From: Marinifilum_A sediminis | Lineage (GTDB): Bacteria > Bacteroidota > Bacteroidia > Bacteroidales > Marinifilaceae | Assembly: GCA_947496465.1 (NCBI GenBank) | Contig: CANMCX010000001.1 | Location: 868,001-932,000 of the forward strand | Direction of reading: 5' to 3' | Length of the DNA stretch: 64,000 nucleotides | Shown: piece by piece, positions 1 to 7,700 of the stretch | How the letters are laid out: every line of letters begins with the position of its first letter | How positions within the stretch are numbered: the first letter of the stretch is position 1 | Notes under the pieces: generated by a model | Database searches by the model: none | What the model saw: only the letters and a program-made list of their open reading frames with translations | What the model was told of the DNA's origin: nothing | Translations under genes and position numbers: made by a program

Positions 1-1
1 T

Positions 2-796
2 CCGATTATGAAGAAATTGTATAATATCCTGTCGTTTGGATACATCAATACTCCAGAACAGCACAAACATCTGCATAAAATGATTAGAACCTTAATGGTA
101 CTAATTGTTCCAATTGGTTTGGCAATTCACACGGTAACCTCATGGTTGTTTGCAGCAACCTTACGTAATGGATGGGATACAACTATTTTTGGTCCTTATT
201 TCGTTGCCGGAGCATTCGTTGCAGGTACAGCTGCTTTAATCATTGCCATGTATTTCTTTAGAGTCAATTATAAACTTCAGGATTACATCACAGATCTGCA
301 GTTCGATAAAATGGGAAAACTTTTGGTAGCTGTTTGTTTGGTATATCTGTACTTTAACCTTAACGAATTCTTGGTTCCAGGATATAAAATGAAAACTGGT
401 GATGATGTTCACCTAAAGGAGTTATTCTATGGTAACTGGGCAATCATGTTTTGGGCATCGCAATTACTTGGGAACATTATTCCAATTATCTTATTAGTAG
501 GTAAAAAATTCCGTAAGCCATTACCAATAATGATTATTTCTCTTTTCATATTGGCTGGTGCTTGGTTTAAGCGTTACGTTATTGTAATTCCTACTTTATT
601 GCATCCTCATTTACCAATACAGAATGTTCCTGAAAACTTTGTTCACTACTACCCTAGTGCAATAGAGATATCAGTAACAGTATTGAGTTTTGCTTTAGTA
701 CTTCTAATCATTACAGTATTATCTAAAATATTCCCGGTAGTTCCTATTGTTGAAACTGCAGAAAGTAAAGGAATCGAAGTAAAAATTGATGCTTAA
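2..796 (+). CDS. NrfD/PsrC-family membrane subunit, 3' part (5' end outside window)
   Basis: Polytopic membrane protein of the NrfD/PsrC type, which passes electrons between the quinone pool and periplasmic redox partners. The frame is open through the first base of the window with two codons before the first Met, so the gene starts upstream; the 264 residues seen are shorter than a whole NrfD protein of 350-450. The visible part has about five hydrophobic segments, an N-proximal loop HKHLHK followed by GLAIHTVTSW, and the AGAWFKRYVIVIPTL helix typical of the C-terminal half of ActC-like subunits. A membrane-anchored cytochrome c gene begins 12 bases after its stop, and the cbb3 oxidase cluster follows. 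I infer a menaquinol:cytochrome c reductase related to alternative complex III. The family call is solid; the exact complex is not proven because the iron-sulfur and Mo-type subunits lie outside. Confidence 0.8.
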   Translation, partial: PIMKKLYNILSFGYINTPEQHKHLHKMIRTLMVLIVPIGLAIHTVTSWLFAATLRNGWDTTIFGPYFVAGAFVAGTAALIIAMYFFRVNYKLQDYITDLQFDKMGKLLVAVCLVYLYFNLNEFLVPGYKMKTGDDVHLKELFYGNWAIMFWASQLLGNIIPIILLVGKKFRKPLPIMIISLFILAGAWFKRYVIVIPTLLHPHLPIQNVPENFVHYYPSAIEISVTVLSFALVLLIITVLSKIFPVVPIVETAESKGIEVKIDA

Positions 797-808
797 ACTA
801 AAAGAAAG

Positions 809-1729
809 ATGAAGAATACAATAAAATCACTAGCTGCTTTATTCCTGATTTTTCTTTTCTCAGGTTCAGTAGTTAACGCTCAGGATTGGACGATTCCAAA
901 CTCAGCTAAGAAGAAACAAAATCCTTACGAAGCAACTTCTAAAAATGTAAGTTCAGGTAAGAAAATATACAACATACATTGTAAGTCTTGTCATGGTGAT
1001 CCAACAATGGCGAATATGCTTCCTTTGGCTCCAGTAGCTCCTACAGACTTAGGTGCACAAAATTTCCTTGTTCAATCGGATGGAGAAATTTACTATAAGG
1101 TAAATAAAGGAAAAGGTGCAATGCCTACCTTCGAAAAAACCTTAAGCGACGAAGACAAGTGGATGGTATTATCATACTTACGTTCATTTGATAAGAACAA
1201 GAAGGTTGCTCAAAAAACTGTAGAAGTTAATAACCCTGAGGTTACTGAAGTTAAGTTAGAACTTAAGGTTCAAGATGCTGACAAAAAGATGATGGCACTA
1301 CTGACTGGTCTGACTAAAAAAGGAAAACGAGTAGGTCTTCAAGGTATCGAAATGAGCTTTCTCGTAAAAAGAAGCTTTGGTTACCTTGATGTATCAGGAG
1401 AGGATCCTTATACCAATGAAAAAGGTGAAGTTGAGGTTCTTTTCCCTAATGATTTACCAGGAGATCGTGAAGGTCAGGTGAATTTACTTGTGAAAGTTAC
1501 TGATGATGCTTTTTATGGCAAAATGGAAGAAGCCAGAGTGGTTACTTTGGGTGTTCCAACCGATCCTAAAAACCCATTGGACGAAAGAGCAATGTGGGGA
1601 ACAAGAGCAAATGCCCCTATCTGGATTATTATGACTTTTGTTGGTGGTGTTGTTTCAATTTGGAGTATCATCTTTTTGGTATTGTTCCAAATGATAAAAC
1701 TTCCAAAATTGGCAACTAAAAAAGACTAA
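809..1729 (+). CDS. Membrane-anchored monoheme cytochrome c
   Basis: Periplasmic class I cytochrome c of 306 residues. It has a signal peptide (residues 1-24, ending VNA before QDW), one heme site CKSCH at 58-62 and a likely axial Met in the GAMPTF motif at 105. A middle domain (about 145-250) without further heme sites follows, then a C-terminal transmembrane helix near 268-297 and a short basic tail. It lies 12 bases after the NrfD gene, so the two are almost certainly co-transcribed. I infer that it accepts electrons from the NrfD-containing quinol oxidoreductase and hands them to the cbb3 oxidase encoded next. The middle domain is not one I recognise. Family assignment is firm; the redox partner is inferred. 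Confidence 0.85.
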   Translation: MKNTIKSLAALFLIFLFSGSVVNAQDWTIPNSAKKKQNPYEATSKNVSSGKKIYNIHCKSCHGDPTMANMLPLAPVAPTDLGAQNFLVQSDGEIYYKVNKGKGAMPTFEKTLSDEDKWMVLSYLRSFDKNKKVAQKTVEVNNPEVTEVKLELKVQDADKKMMALLTGLTKKGKRVGLQGIEMSFLVKRSFGYLDVSGEDPYTNEKGEVEVLFPNDLPGDREGQVNLLVKVTDDAFYGKMEEARVVTLGVPTDPKNPLDERAMWGTRANAPIWIIMTFVGGVVSIWSIIFLVLFQMIKLPKLATKKD

Positions 1730-1863
1730 TCAGATTCTTCATTTTCTTTCTTTTTAGATTTTGACGGTCTTCCCAATTTGTAAAGAAGATAACCAATACC
1801 TATAAGAAAATGAAAAGCTACTATGCCGACAAGGACATAGATTAAATTAGAATCTGTTCTCAT
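1726..1863 (-). CDS. Small single-pass membrane protein (45 aa), antisense between cytochrome c and ccoI
   Basis: A short frame starting with ATG at 1863 and ending in TAG at 1728-1726 encodes 45 residues. It has a short polar N-terminus (MRTDSN), one hydrophobic segment at residues 7-28 including LIYVLVGIVAFHFLIGIG, and a Lys/Glu-rich tail. Its stop overlaps the stop of the convergent cytochrome c gene, so it fills the whole gap before ccoI. The membrane-segment-plus-charged-tail layout resembles CcoS and CcoQ, the other tiny proteins of this cluster, but I see no sequence match to them. No Shine-Dalgarno is present, which is usual in this phylum. It could be a chance frame; the clean protein-like composition argues otherwise. 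Confidence 0.55.
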   Translation of the reverse strand: MRTDSNLIYVLVGIVAFHFLIGIGYLLYKLGRPSKSKKKENEESD

Positions 1864-1893
1864 AATTAGAAATTAAATTACACGCTCTGCAAG

Positions 1894-4374
1894 ATGGCAA
1901 AAATGCAGCAAGATACAAAAAACGAAATCTGTGTTCACTGTGGCGACAACTGTGGCAAGCATCCTGTAATGTGGGATGGCAAAGCATTTTGTTGCAATGG
2001 TTGTTCTACAGTTTATCAATTGCTGCACGAAAATGAATTGTGTACTTATTACGATTTTGAATCCAATCCGGGAATTAAAGTTGAAAGTGCTAAATACAAG
2101 GAGAAATTTGCCTTTTTAGATGAATCTGAAATTGCAGATCAGCTGTATGATTTCTCGGAAGGAAATATTCGAAAAATCTCACTATACATTCCGGCTATTC
2201 ATTGTAGTTCCTGTATTTGGTTGCTAGAGAATTTAAGTATCCTTAACAAAGGAGTTCTTAATTCAATGGTCAACTTCGTGAAAAAAGAAGTGAGCATTAC
2301 CTTTAATTCTGATCAAATTAGTATTCGGGAATTAGCTGAACTGCTTTCCTCGATTCATTACATTCCGGAGATTACTTTGGATAAACTGCAGGAAAAACAG
2401 AACAAAGATGTCAATAAGAAAATCCTTTATAAAATAGGGATTGCAGGCTTTTGTTTTGGTAATATCATGCTACTAAGCTTGCCTGAATATGTACCCGGAA
2501 GTGAATATCTGGAATCTCATTTCAAAGATTTCTTTGGCATGATGAATTTCTTCTTGGTACTGCCGGTTTTCTTGTATAGTGGAAGTGATTACTTAAAATC
2601 AGCATTCAAAGCGGTAAAGCATCGATTCATTAATATTGATGTACCAATCACTTTAGGGATATTAACCTTGTTCTTTCAAAGTTCATTTGAAATTTTCACA
2701 GGAACAGGATCAGGTTATATGGATTCTCTTACAGGTTTGATCTTTTTCTTATTGATTGGAAAATGGTATCAAAACAGAACTTATCAGGCTTTGTCTTTTG
2801 AAAGAGATTACCGTTCCTATTTTCCTGTTGCTGTCAGCAAAATGGAAGCAGGTGAAGAGGTAAGTATTCCAATCGAAAAGCTGAAAAAGGGAGATGTCAT
2901 TCTAATTAGAAACCAGGAATTGATTCCTGCAGATAGTATTCTGACCAAAGGAGATGCTCAAATAGATTACAGTTTTGTAACCGGAGAATCGAATCCTGTA
3001 TTTAAGGAAGCGGGTGATCAGATTTTTGCTGGTGGAAAACAAATGGGAAGTTCCATTGAATTAACCATAGAAAAAGATGTGGTTCAAAGTCGTTTGACTC
3101 AGCTCTGGAATCAGTTTGAAGATGAAAACAAAGAAGCTTCTCGTTTGCATTCAATGATCGATAGAATCAGTAAATATTTTACTGCGATAATCATTGCAAT
3201 TGGAGCTTTTGCCGGAATTTACTGGATGTTAAACGATGTAAGTAAAGCTGTTTTTGCATTCACGTCTGTATTAATTGTAGCTTGTCCATGTGCTTTGGCA
3301 TTATCCGCACCCTTTGCTTTGGGTAACACCATGCGATTAATGGGACGCCTAGGCATCTACCTGAAAAGTTCAGATATTGCTGAAAAGCTGAATTCCATTA
3401 CTACTATCGTTTTTGATAAAACAGGTACGATTACCCAAGCTGATGAAATGAAAATTTCATTTAATGGTTCTCAGTTAACTGATGAAGATATTGTTGCGGT
3501 TAAATCATTAACCAGACATTCTACTCATATTTTAAGTTCTTCCTTATACGAACACTTTAAGGATATTACTCCTGAAACAGTAGAAAATTACCAGGAGTTG
3601 CCTTCTATGGGAATTTCAGGTAAGGTGAATAATCGTAATATCAAGTTGGGATCATCCAAATTTATTTCTGAAGGTATAGCTGAAAACAAATCATTAACAA
3701 CAGAAGTATACTTATCGATTGATGGAAATATTAAAGGACATTTCACATTGAGCAATCAGTACCGAAGTGGATTGCCTGAGCTAATTGATAGCTTAGCCTT
3801 AAAATATGATCTGCATGTAATATCAGGTGACAATGACTCTGAAAAAGAGAATCTTTTAAAATTGTTCCCCGATGCTAGCAACATCCGTTTCGATCAATCT
3901 CCTAACGACAAGTTGAATTACATTAACCAACTGAAACAGGAAAATAAAAAAGTATTGATGATTGGTGATGGATTGAACGACGCTGGTGCATTAAAATCGA
4001 GTAATGTTGGAATCTCAATTGCTGATGATGTTTATCACTTTTCGCCTGCTTGCGATGCAATTTTAGAATCATCTAAATTTACGCAATTGGCAAGGTTTTT
4101 ATCCATCTCAAAAAAGAGCATTTGGATTGTAAAAATGAGTTTCGCACTCTCCTTTTTGTATAATTTTGTTGGCTTGTATTTCGCTGTACAAGGGGTTTTA
4201 TCTCCAATCGTTGCAGCTATATTAATGCCAATTAGTTCGGTCTCGATTGTAGCATTTACAACCGTGACGACTAACATGATTGCAAAAAGCAATGAGTCAA
4301 AAATAAAAAACAATAGAAACAAAAATACCGAACTGAATACATTGGCTTCAGCCAAATCAGTTCAATTAAACTAA
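1894..4374 (+). CDS. ccoI: CcoI/FixI-type copper P1B-ATPase for cbb3 oxidase assembly
   Basis: Heavy-metal P-type ATPase (826 aa) that exports copper to the periplasm for insertion into the CuB site of cbb3 oxidase. The N-terminus has the Cys-rich domain typical of CcoI (CVHCGDNC near 13-20, CCNGC near 33-37). A heavy-metal-associated domain follows with CSSC at 104-107, then the transmembrane CPC metal site at 464-466, the phosphorylation motif DKTGT at 508-512 and the hinge motif GDGLND at 691-696. All catalytic elements are intact. It precedes ccoS and ccoNO on the same strand, the standard Bacteroidota order. A second Met at codon 4 is a possible start. Plain CopA is unlikely given the N-terminal Cys domain and the neighbours. 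Confidence 0.95.
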   Translation: MAKMQQDTKNEICVHCGDNCGKHPVMWDGKAFCCNGCSTVYQLLHENELCTYYDFESNPGIKVESAKYKEKFAFLDESEIADQLYDFSEGNIRKISLYIPAIHCSSCIWLLENLSILNKGVLNSMVNFVKKEVSITFNSDQISIRELAELLSSIHYIPEITLDKLQEKQNKDVNKKILYKIGIAGFCFGNIMLLSLPEYVPGSEYLESHFKDFFGMMNFFLVLPVFLYSGSDYLKSAFKAVKHRFINIDVPITLGILTLFFQSSFEIFTGTGSGYMDSLTGLIFFLLIGKWYQNRTYQALSFERDYRSYFPVAVSKMEAGEEVSIPIEKLKKGDVILIRNQELIPADSILTKGDAQIDYSFVTGESNPVFKEAGDQIFAGGKQMGSSIELTIEKDVVQSRLTQLWNQFEDENKEASRLHSMIDRISKYFTAIIIAIGAFAGIYWMLNDVSKAVFAFTSVLIVACPCALALSAPFALGNTMRLMGRLGIYLKSSDIAEKLNSITTIVFDKTGTITQADEMKISFNGSQLTDEDIVAVKSLTRHSTHILSSSLYEHFKDITPETVENYQELPSMGISGKVNNRNIKLGSSKFISEGIAENKSLTTEVYLSIDGNIKGHFTLSNQYRSGLPELIDSLALKYDLHVISGDNDSEKENLLKLFPDASNIRFDQSPNDKLNYINQLKQENKKVLMIGDGLNDAGALKSSNVGISIADDVYHFSPACDAILESSKFTQLARFLSISKKSIWIVKMSFALSFLYNFVGLYFAVQGVLSPIVAAILMPISSVSIVAFTTVTTNMIAKSNESKIKNNRNKNTELNTLASAKSVQLN

Positions 4375-4417
4375 ATACAGCTATCTGCCAAAAGCTAATA
4401 GCTCAAAACTATAAATA

Positions 4418-4630
4418 ATGAGTGTATTGTTCGTTTTAATCGGTGTAAGCATGCTTGTTGCAGGAGGTTTCCTTGTTGGATTCCTTTGGGCGGTGAAGAA
4501 AGGACAATATGATGATTCCTATTCTCCTTCAGTCCGAATTTTATTTGATGACCAGGAAAAAGAATCACAAAAGGCAGAAAAGGAACAATCTGAAAAAGAA
4601 AAAACAACTAAGAAGAACCATAAATCTTAA
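4418..4630 (+). CDS. ccoS: cbb3-type oxidase assembly protein CcoS
   Basis: CcoS is a small inner-membrane protein needed to incorporate heme and copper into cbb3 oxidase. The 70-residue product has one transmembrane helix (residues 3-25), then the family signature WAVKKGQYDD followed by a segment ending RILFDD, and an unusually long Lys/Glu-rich tail. It sits between ccoI and ccoNO, and its stop is 4 bases before the ccoNO start, which implies translational coupling. Only the C-terminal charged extension is unusual. Confidence 0.93.
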   Translation: MSVLFVLIGVSMLVAGGFLVGFLWAVKKGQYDDSYSPSVRILFDDQEKESQKAEKEQSEKEKTTKKNHKS

Positions 4631-4634
4631 TTTA

Positions 4635-6764
4635 ATGGAAACACAACACTTTTCGTACGACAACAAAATCGTGAAGTTTTTCGCCTACGCAACCATAATT
4701 TGGGGTGTAGTTGGAATGTTGGTAGGGCTTTTAGCTGCTCTGCAATTGGCATTCCCGATTTTTAATTTCAATTTGGCTTATACCTCATTTGGTAGAATTC
4801 GCCCAATTCATACCAATGCAGTAATTTTTGCATTTGTAGGAAATGGAATATTCACAGCTGTTTACTATTCGCTTCAGCGTTTGCTTAAAGCCAGGATGTT
4901 TAGCGACAAATTAAGCTGGATCCATTTCTGGGGTTGGCAAGCAATTATTGTTTCTGCTGCAGTAACCTTTGTTTTAGGTATCACAACCAGTAAAGAATAC
5001 GCTGAATTAGAATGGCCAATTGACATAGCCATAACAATAATTTGGGTTGTTTTTGGTTGGAACATGTTCGGTACTATTCTTAAGCGAAGAGCTGATCATT
5101 TGTATGTTGCCATTTGGTTCTATATTGCAACCTTTGTAACAGTTGCTGTTCTTCATATCGGTAACTCTATTGCATTACCATACAGCTGGATTCAGTCTTA
5201 TCCTGTGTACGCAGGTGTTCAGGATGCCTTGGTACAATGGTGGTACGGACACAATGCGGTAGCGTTTTTCTTGACCACTCCTTATTTAGGATTGATGTAT
5301 TACTTTTTACCAAAAGCCGCTAATCGTCCGGTATATTCTTACCGATTATCAATCATACACTTTTGGGCACTAGTATTCCTATATATTTGGGCTGGTCCTC
5401 ATCACTTACTTTATACTTCTTTACCTGATTGGGCTCAATCATTAGGTGTTGTATTCTCGATTATGCTACTTGCTCCATCATGGGGAGGAATGTTCAACGG
5501 ATTATTAACACTTCGTGGAGCCTGGGATAAAGTGCGTGACAGTGCAACCTTAAAATTTATGGTTGTTGCAGTAACCTGCTATGGTATGTCAACATTCGAG
5601 GGACCAATGATGTCGCTTAAATGGGTAAACTCTTTAACTCACTATACCGACTGGACAATTGCTCACGTACACATTGGTGCAATGGGATGGAATGGATTCC
5701 TAACTTTTGGTATGCTTTACTATCTATTCCCAAAAATGTGGAATACAAAATTGTACTCAGAAAAATTAGCCAATGCTCACTTCTGGATTGGAACCTTAGG
5801 TATGATTTTCTATGCTCTTCCTTTGTACTGGGGAGCAGTAGTTCAAACTTTAATGTGGAAAGAATTTACTCCTGACGGATTATTAGCTTATCCTAACTTC
5901 TTAGAGACAATTACTCAGATTTTACCAATGTATCATGCTAGAGTATTTGGTGGACTTCTTTATTTCTCTGGATTATTCTTAATGGTTTATAACCTGTTGA
6001 AAACAGCTTCATCGGGGAAATGCGTGGATAACGAAGAAGCTTCGGCTCCTGCAATTGTTACCGATACAAAACGTAGCAAGAGCGAAGGTTTACACCGTTG
6101 GTTAGAAAGAAAACCAATTCAGTTTATGATTTTAGCTACTGTAGCAATCTTAATTGGTGGTGCATTCGAAATTGTTCCTACTTATCTGATTAAATCAAAT
6201 ATTCCTACAATCGAAAGCGTGAAACCATATACTCCACTTGAATTGCAAGGTAGAGATATTTACATCCGTGAAGGTTGTAATACTTGTCACTCACAAATGG
6301 TTCGTCCTTTCCGTTCTGAAACTGAACGATATGGAGAGTATTCAAAAGCTGGTGAGTCGGTTTACAATCATCCACACTTATGGGGATCGAAACGTACCGG
6401 ACCAGATTTGGCTCGATCGGGTGTTCCTGGAGGTAAAATGTACAAAACAAATGTTTGGCATTTTAACCATATGCTCGATCCACAAAAAATGAATGCTCAA
6501 TCTATTATGCCAGCTTATCCATGGCTTATAAAAGATGAATTGGACACATCTGAAACTGCAGCTAAAATAAGAGCAATGATGACCTTAGGAGTTCCATATC
6601 CGGAAGGATACGATCAAATTGCTAACGATGACTTGAAGAAACAAGCAGAAGAAATTGCTGCTGATTTGAAAAAATCGGGTGTTGAGGTAGCAAGCGATAA
6701 AGAAATTTTAGCTCTGATTGCCTACTTACAACGTTTAGGTAGAGACATTTCAGTACAAGAATAG
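4635..6764 (+). CDS. ccoNO: Fused cbb3 cytochrome oxidase subunits I and II (CcoN-CcoO)
   Basis: Catalytic core of the high-affinity cbb3 oxidase as one 709-residue fusion, as is usual in Bacteroidota. The CcoN part (1-480) carries the metal-ligand histidines: H59 in RIRPIHTN, H206 in WWYGHNAV, H256-H257 in WAGPHHLLY, and H344/H346 in IAHVHIGAMG. The CcoO part (about 510-709) has a membrane anchor and one heme c site CNTCH at 548-552, with a further Met-rich segment SIMPAYPWL. The start METQHF at 4635 is chosen because the longer frame (to 4509) would run through ccoS and add 42 lysine-rich residues absent from the family. It reduces oxygen to water and pumps protons at low oxygen tension. 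Confidence 0.97.
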   Translation: METQHFSYDNKIVKFFAYATIIWGVVGMLVGLLAALQLAFPIFNFNLAYTSFGRIRPIHTNAVIFAFVGNGIFTAVYYSLQRLLKARMFSDKLSWIHFWGWQAIIVSAAVTFVLGITTSKEYAELEWPIDIAITIIWVVFGWNMFGTILKRRADHLYVAIWFYIATFVTVAVLHIGNSIALPYSWIQSYPVYAGVQDALVQWWYGHNAVAFFLTTPYLGLMYYFLPKAANRPVYSYRLSIIHFWALVFLYIWAGPHHLLYTSLPDWAQSLGVVFSIMLLAPSWGGMFNGLLTLRGAWDKVRDSATLKFMVVAVTCYGMSTFEGPMMSLKWVNSLTHYTDWTIAHVHIGAMGWNGFLTFGMLYYLFPKMWNTKLYSEKLANAHFWIGTLGMIFYALPLYWGAVVQTLMWKEFTPDGLLAYPNFLETITQILPMYHARVFGGLLYFSGLFLMVYNLLKTASSGKCVDNEEASAPAIVTDTKRSKSEGLHRWLERKPIQFMILATVAILIGGAFEIVPTYLIKSNIPTIESVKPYTPLELQGRDIYIREGCNTCHSQMVRPFRSETERYGEYSKAGESVYNHPHLWGSKRTGPDLARSGVPGGKMYKTNVWHFNHMLDPQKMNAQSIMPAYPWLIKDELDTSETAAKIRAMMTLGVPYPEGYDQIANDDLKKQAEEIAADLKKSGVEVASDKEILALIAYLQRLGRDISVQE

Positions 6765-6777
6765 ACATGATAGTAGA

Positions 6778-6815
6778 TGTGAGAATTGATTCAAAAGCTT
6801 ATTTCAATTCTCATA
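6778..6815 (+). repeat. Hairpin between ccoNO and ccoQ
   Basis: GAGAATTGA at 6781-6789 pairs perfectly with TCAATTCTC at 6804-6812, with a 14-base loop and weak pairing beyond the stem. No T-tract follows, so it is not a normal terminator. Its position between the catalytic fusion and the small ccoQ-ccoP genes suggests an RNA processing or stability element that sets subunit ratios; that role is inference. Confidence 0.5.
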
Positions 6816-6837
6816 TCTTATCTAAAATCTAGAAAAT

Positions 6838-7038
6838 ATGAAATTAGTTAGTCATTATTTACAAAGCATATCAGATGTTGGATTTTTTCCAAGCATCTCT
6901 TTGCTCATCTTCTTTTTATTTTTTGCCGGAATGTTATGGTGGGTTTTCAAAAAAAGCAACAAAACATTCTTTACTGAAATGGAAAGTTATGCTCTTGACG
7001 ATGATGGAACAAATTCATCTTCGGAAGCAATAGAATAA
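6838..7038 (+). CDS. ccoQ: CcoQ-like cbb3 oxidase subunit IV
   Basis: CcoQ is a small membrane subunit that stabilises cbb3 oxidase. This 66-residue product has one transmembrane segment (about 18-38, ending GMLWWVFKKSNK) and an acidic tail, which is the size and layout of CcoQ/FixQ. It lies between ccoNO and ccoP, 22 bases before ccoP. Sequence conservation in this family is weak, so the call rests on position and topology more than on motifs. Confidence 0.85.
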   Translation: MKLVSHYLQSISDVGFFPSISLLIFFLFFAGMLWWVFKKSNKTFFTEMESYALDDDGTNSSSEAIE

Positions 7039-7060
7039 AAATGCCCTAAATCACGATAAA

Positions 7061-7627
7061 ATGGAGAAAAAAGATAAATTCCTTGAAGAACACGAACACC
7101 TAATCAGCGACCATGATTATGATGGCATCAAAGAATTAAATAATCCAATGCCAACCTGGTGGCGTTACCTTTTTTATGCTACTATAGTATTCTCTGCTGT
7201 ATACATGTTTCGCTACCATGTTTTTGGCGATGATCTTCAAATCGATGAATACAACAAAGAAATGGCATTAGCTGAAGCAAATAAACCAAAACCTAAATTT
7301 GATGAAAATGCTTTGGTTTTAATGACTGATGCCGACAATCTGGAAAAAGGGAAAACCATTTACGATAAAAACTGTATTGCTTGCCATGGAGCATTAGGAG
7401 AAGGAAATGCAATTGGACCAAACCTAACAGATAAATATTGGCTAAACGGTGGTAGTCTTGAAGATGTTTACCAAATTATAAAAGTAGGTAAACCTTTAAA
7501 AGGCATGTTGGCATGGCAAAATCAATTGTCACCTGAACAGATGTTACAAGTTTCTAGTTACACTATGAGTCTTGTAGGGACTAACCCTCCTAATGCAAGA
7601 GAAGCTCAAGGAGAATTAGAAGAATAA
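7061..7627 (+). CDS. ccoP: cbb3 oxidase subunit III, monoheme CcoP
   Basis: Membrane-anchored cytochrome c subunit that feeds electrons into the oxidase core. The 188-residue product has an N-terminal CcoP segment with LNNPMPTWWRYLFY leading into one transmembrane helix (about 33-52), a linker, and one C-terminal cytochrome c domain with CIACH at 105-109. The sequence MLAWQNQLS supplies the likely axial Met. Proteobacterial CcoP is diheme and near 300 residues; this is the short single-heme form often found in Bacteroidota. A stem-loop with a T-tract follows the stop, so the structural genes may end here as a transcription unit. Confidence 0.94.
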   Translation: MEKKDKFLEEHEHLISDHDYDGIKELNNPMPTWWRYLFYATIVFSAVYMFRYHVFGDDLQIDEYNKEMALAEANKPKPKFDENALVLMTDADNLEKGKTIYDKNCIACHGALGEGNAIGPNLTDKYWLNGGSLEDVYQIIKVGKPLKGMLAWQNQLSPEQMLQVSSYTMSLVGTNPPNAREAQGELEE

Positions 7628-7636
7628 TATTTTTAG

Positions 7637-7672
7637 AGAGTCATCAGACAAAATTCTGTGTGACTCTTTTTT
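7637..7672 (+). terminator. Intrinsic terminator after ccoP
   Basis: AGAGTCA (7637-7643) pairs with TGACTCT (7661-7667), and an inner CAGA/TCTG pairing extends the stem. A run of six T follows at 7667-7672. It separates ccoNO-Q-P from the assembly genes ccoG-ccoH and may give partial read-through. Confidence 0.7.
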
Positions 7673-7700
7673 ATTTGCACAAACAAAGACAAAACAAACA

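Noticed and set aside
4035..4355. 106-codon reverse frame within ccoI
   Set aside because: Antisense shadow of the coding frame of ccoI, with no domain or promoter.
4379..4403. AGCTAT/ATAGCT inverted repeat between ccoI and ccoS
   Set aside because: Only six pairs in AT-rich sequence; likely chance.
4509..4634. 42-residue N-terminal extension of CcoNO
   Set aside because: It reads through ccoS in another frame and gives a lysine-rich segment absent from the family; METQHF at 4635 fits.
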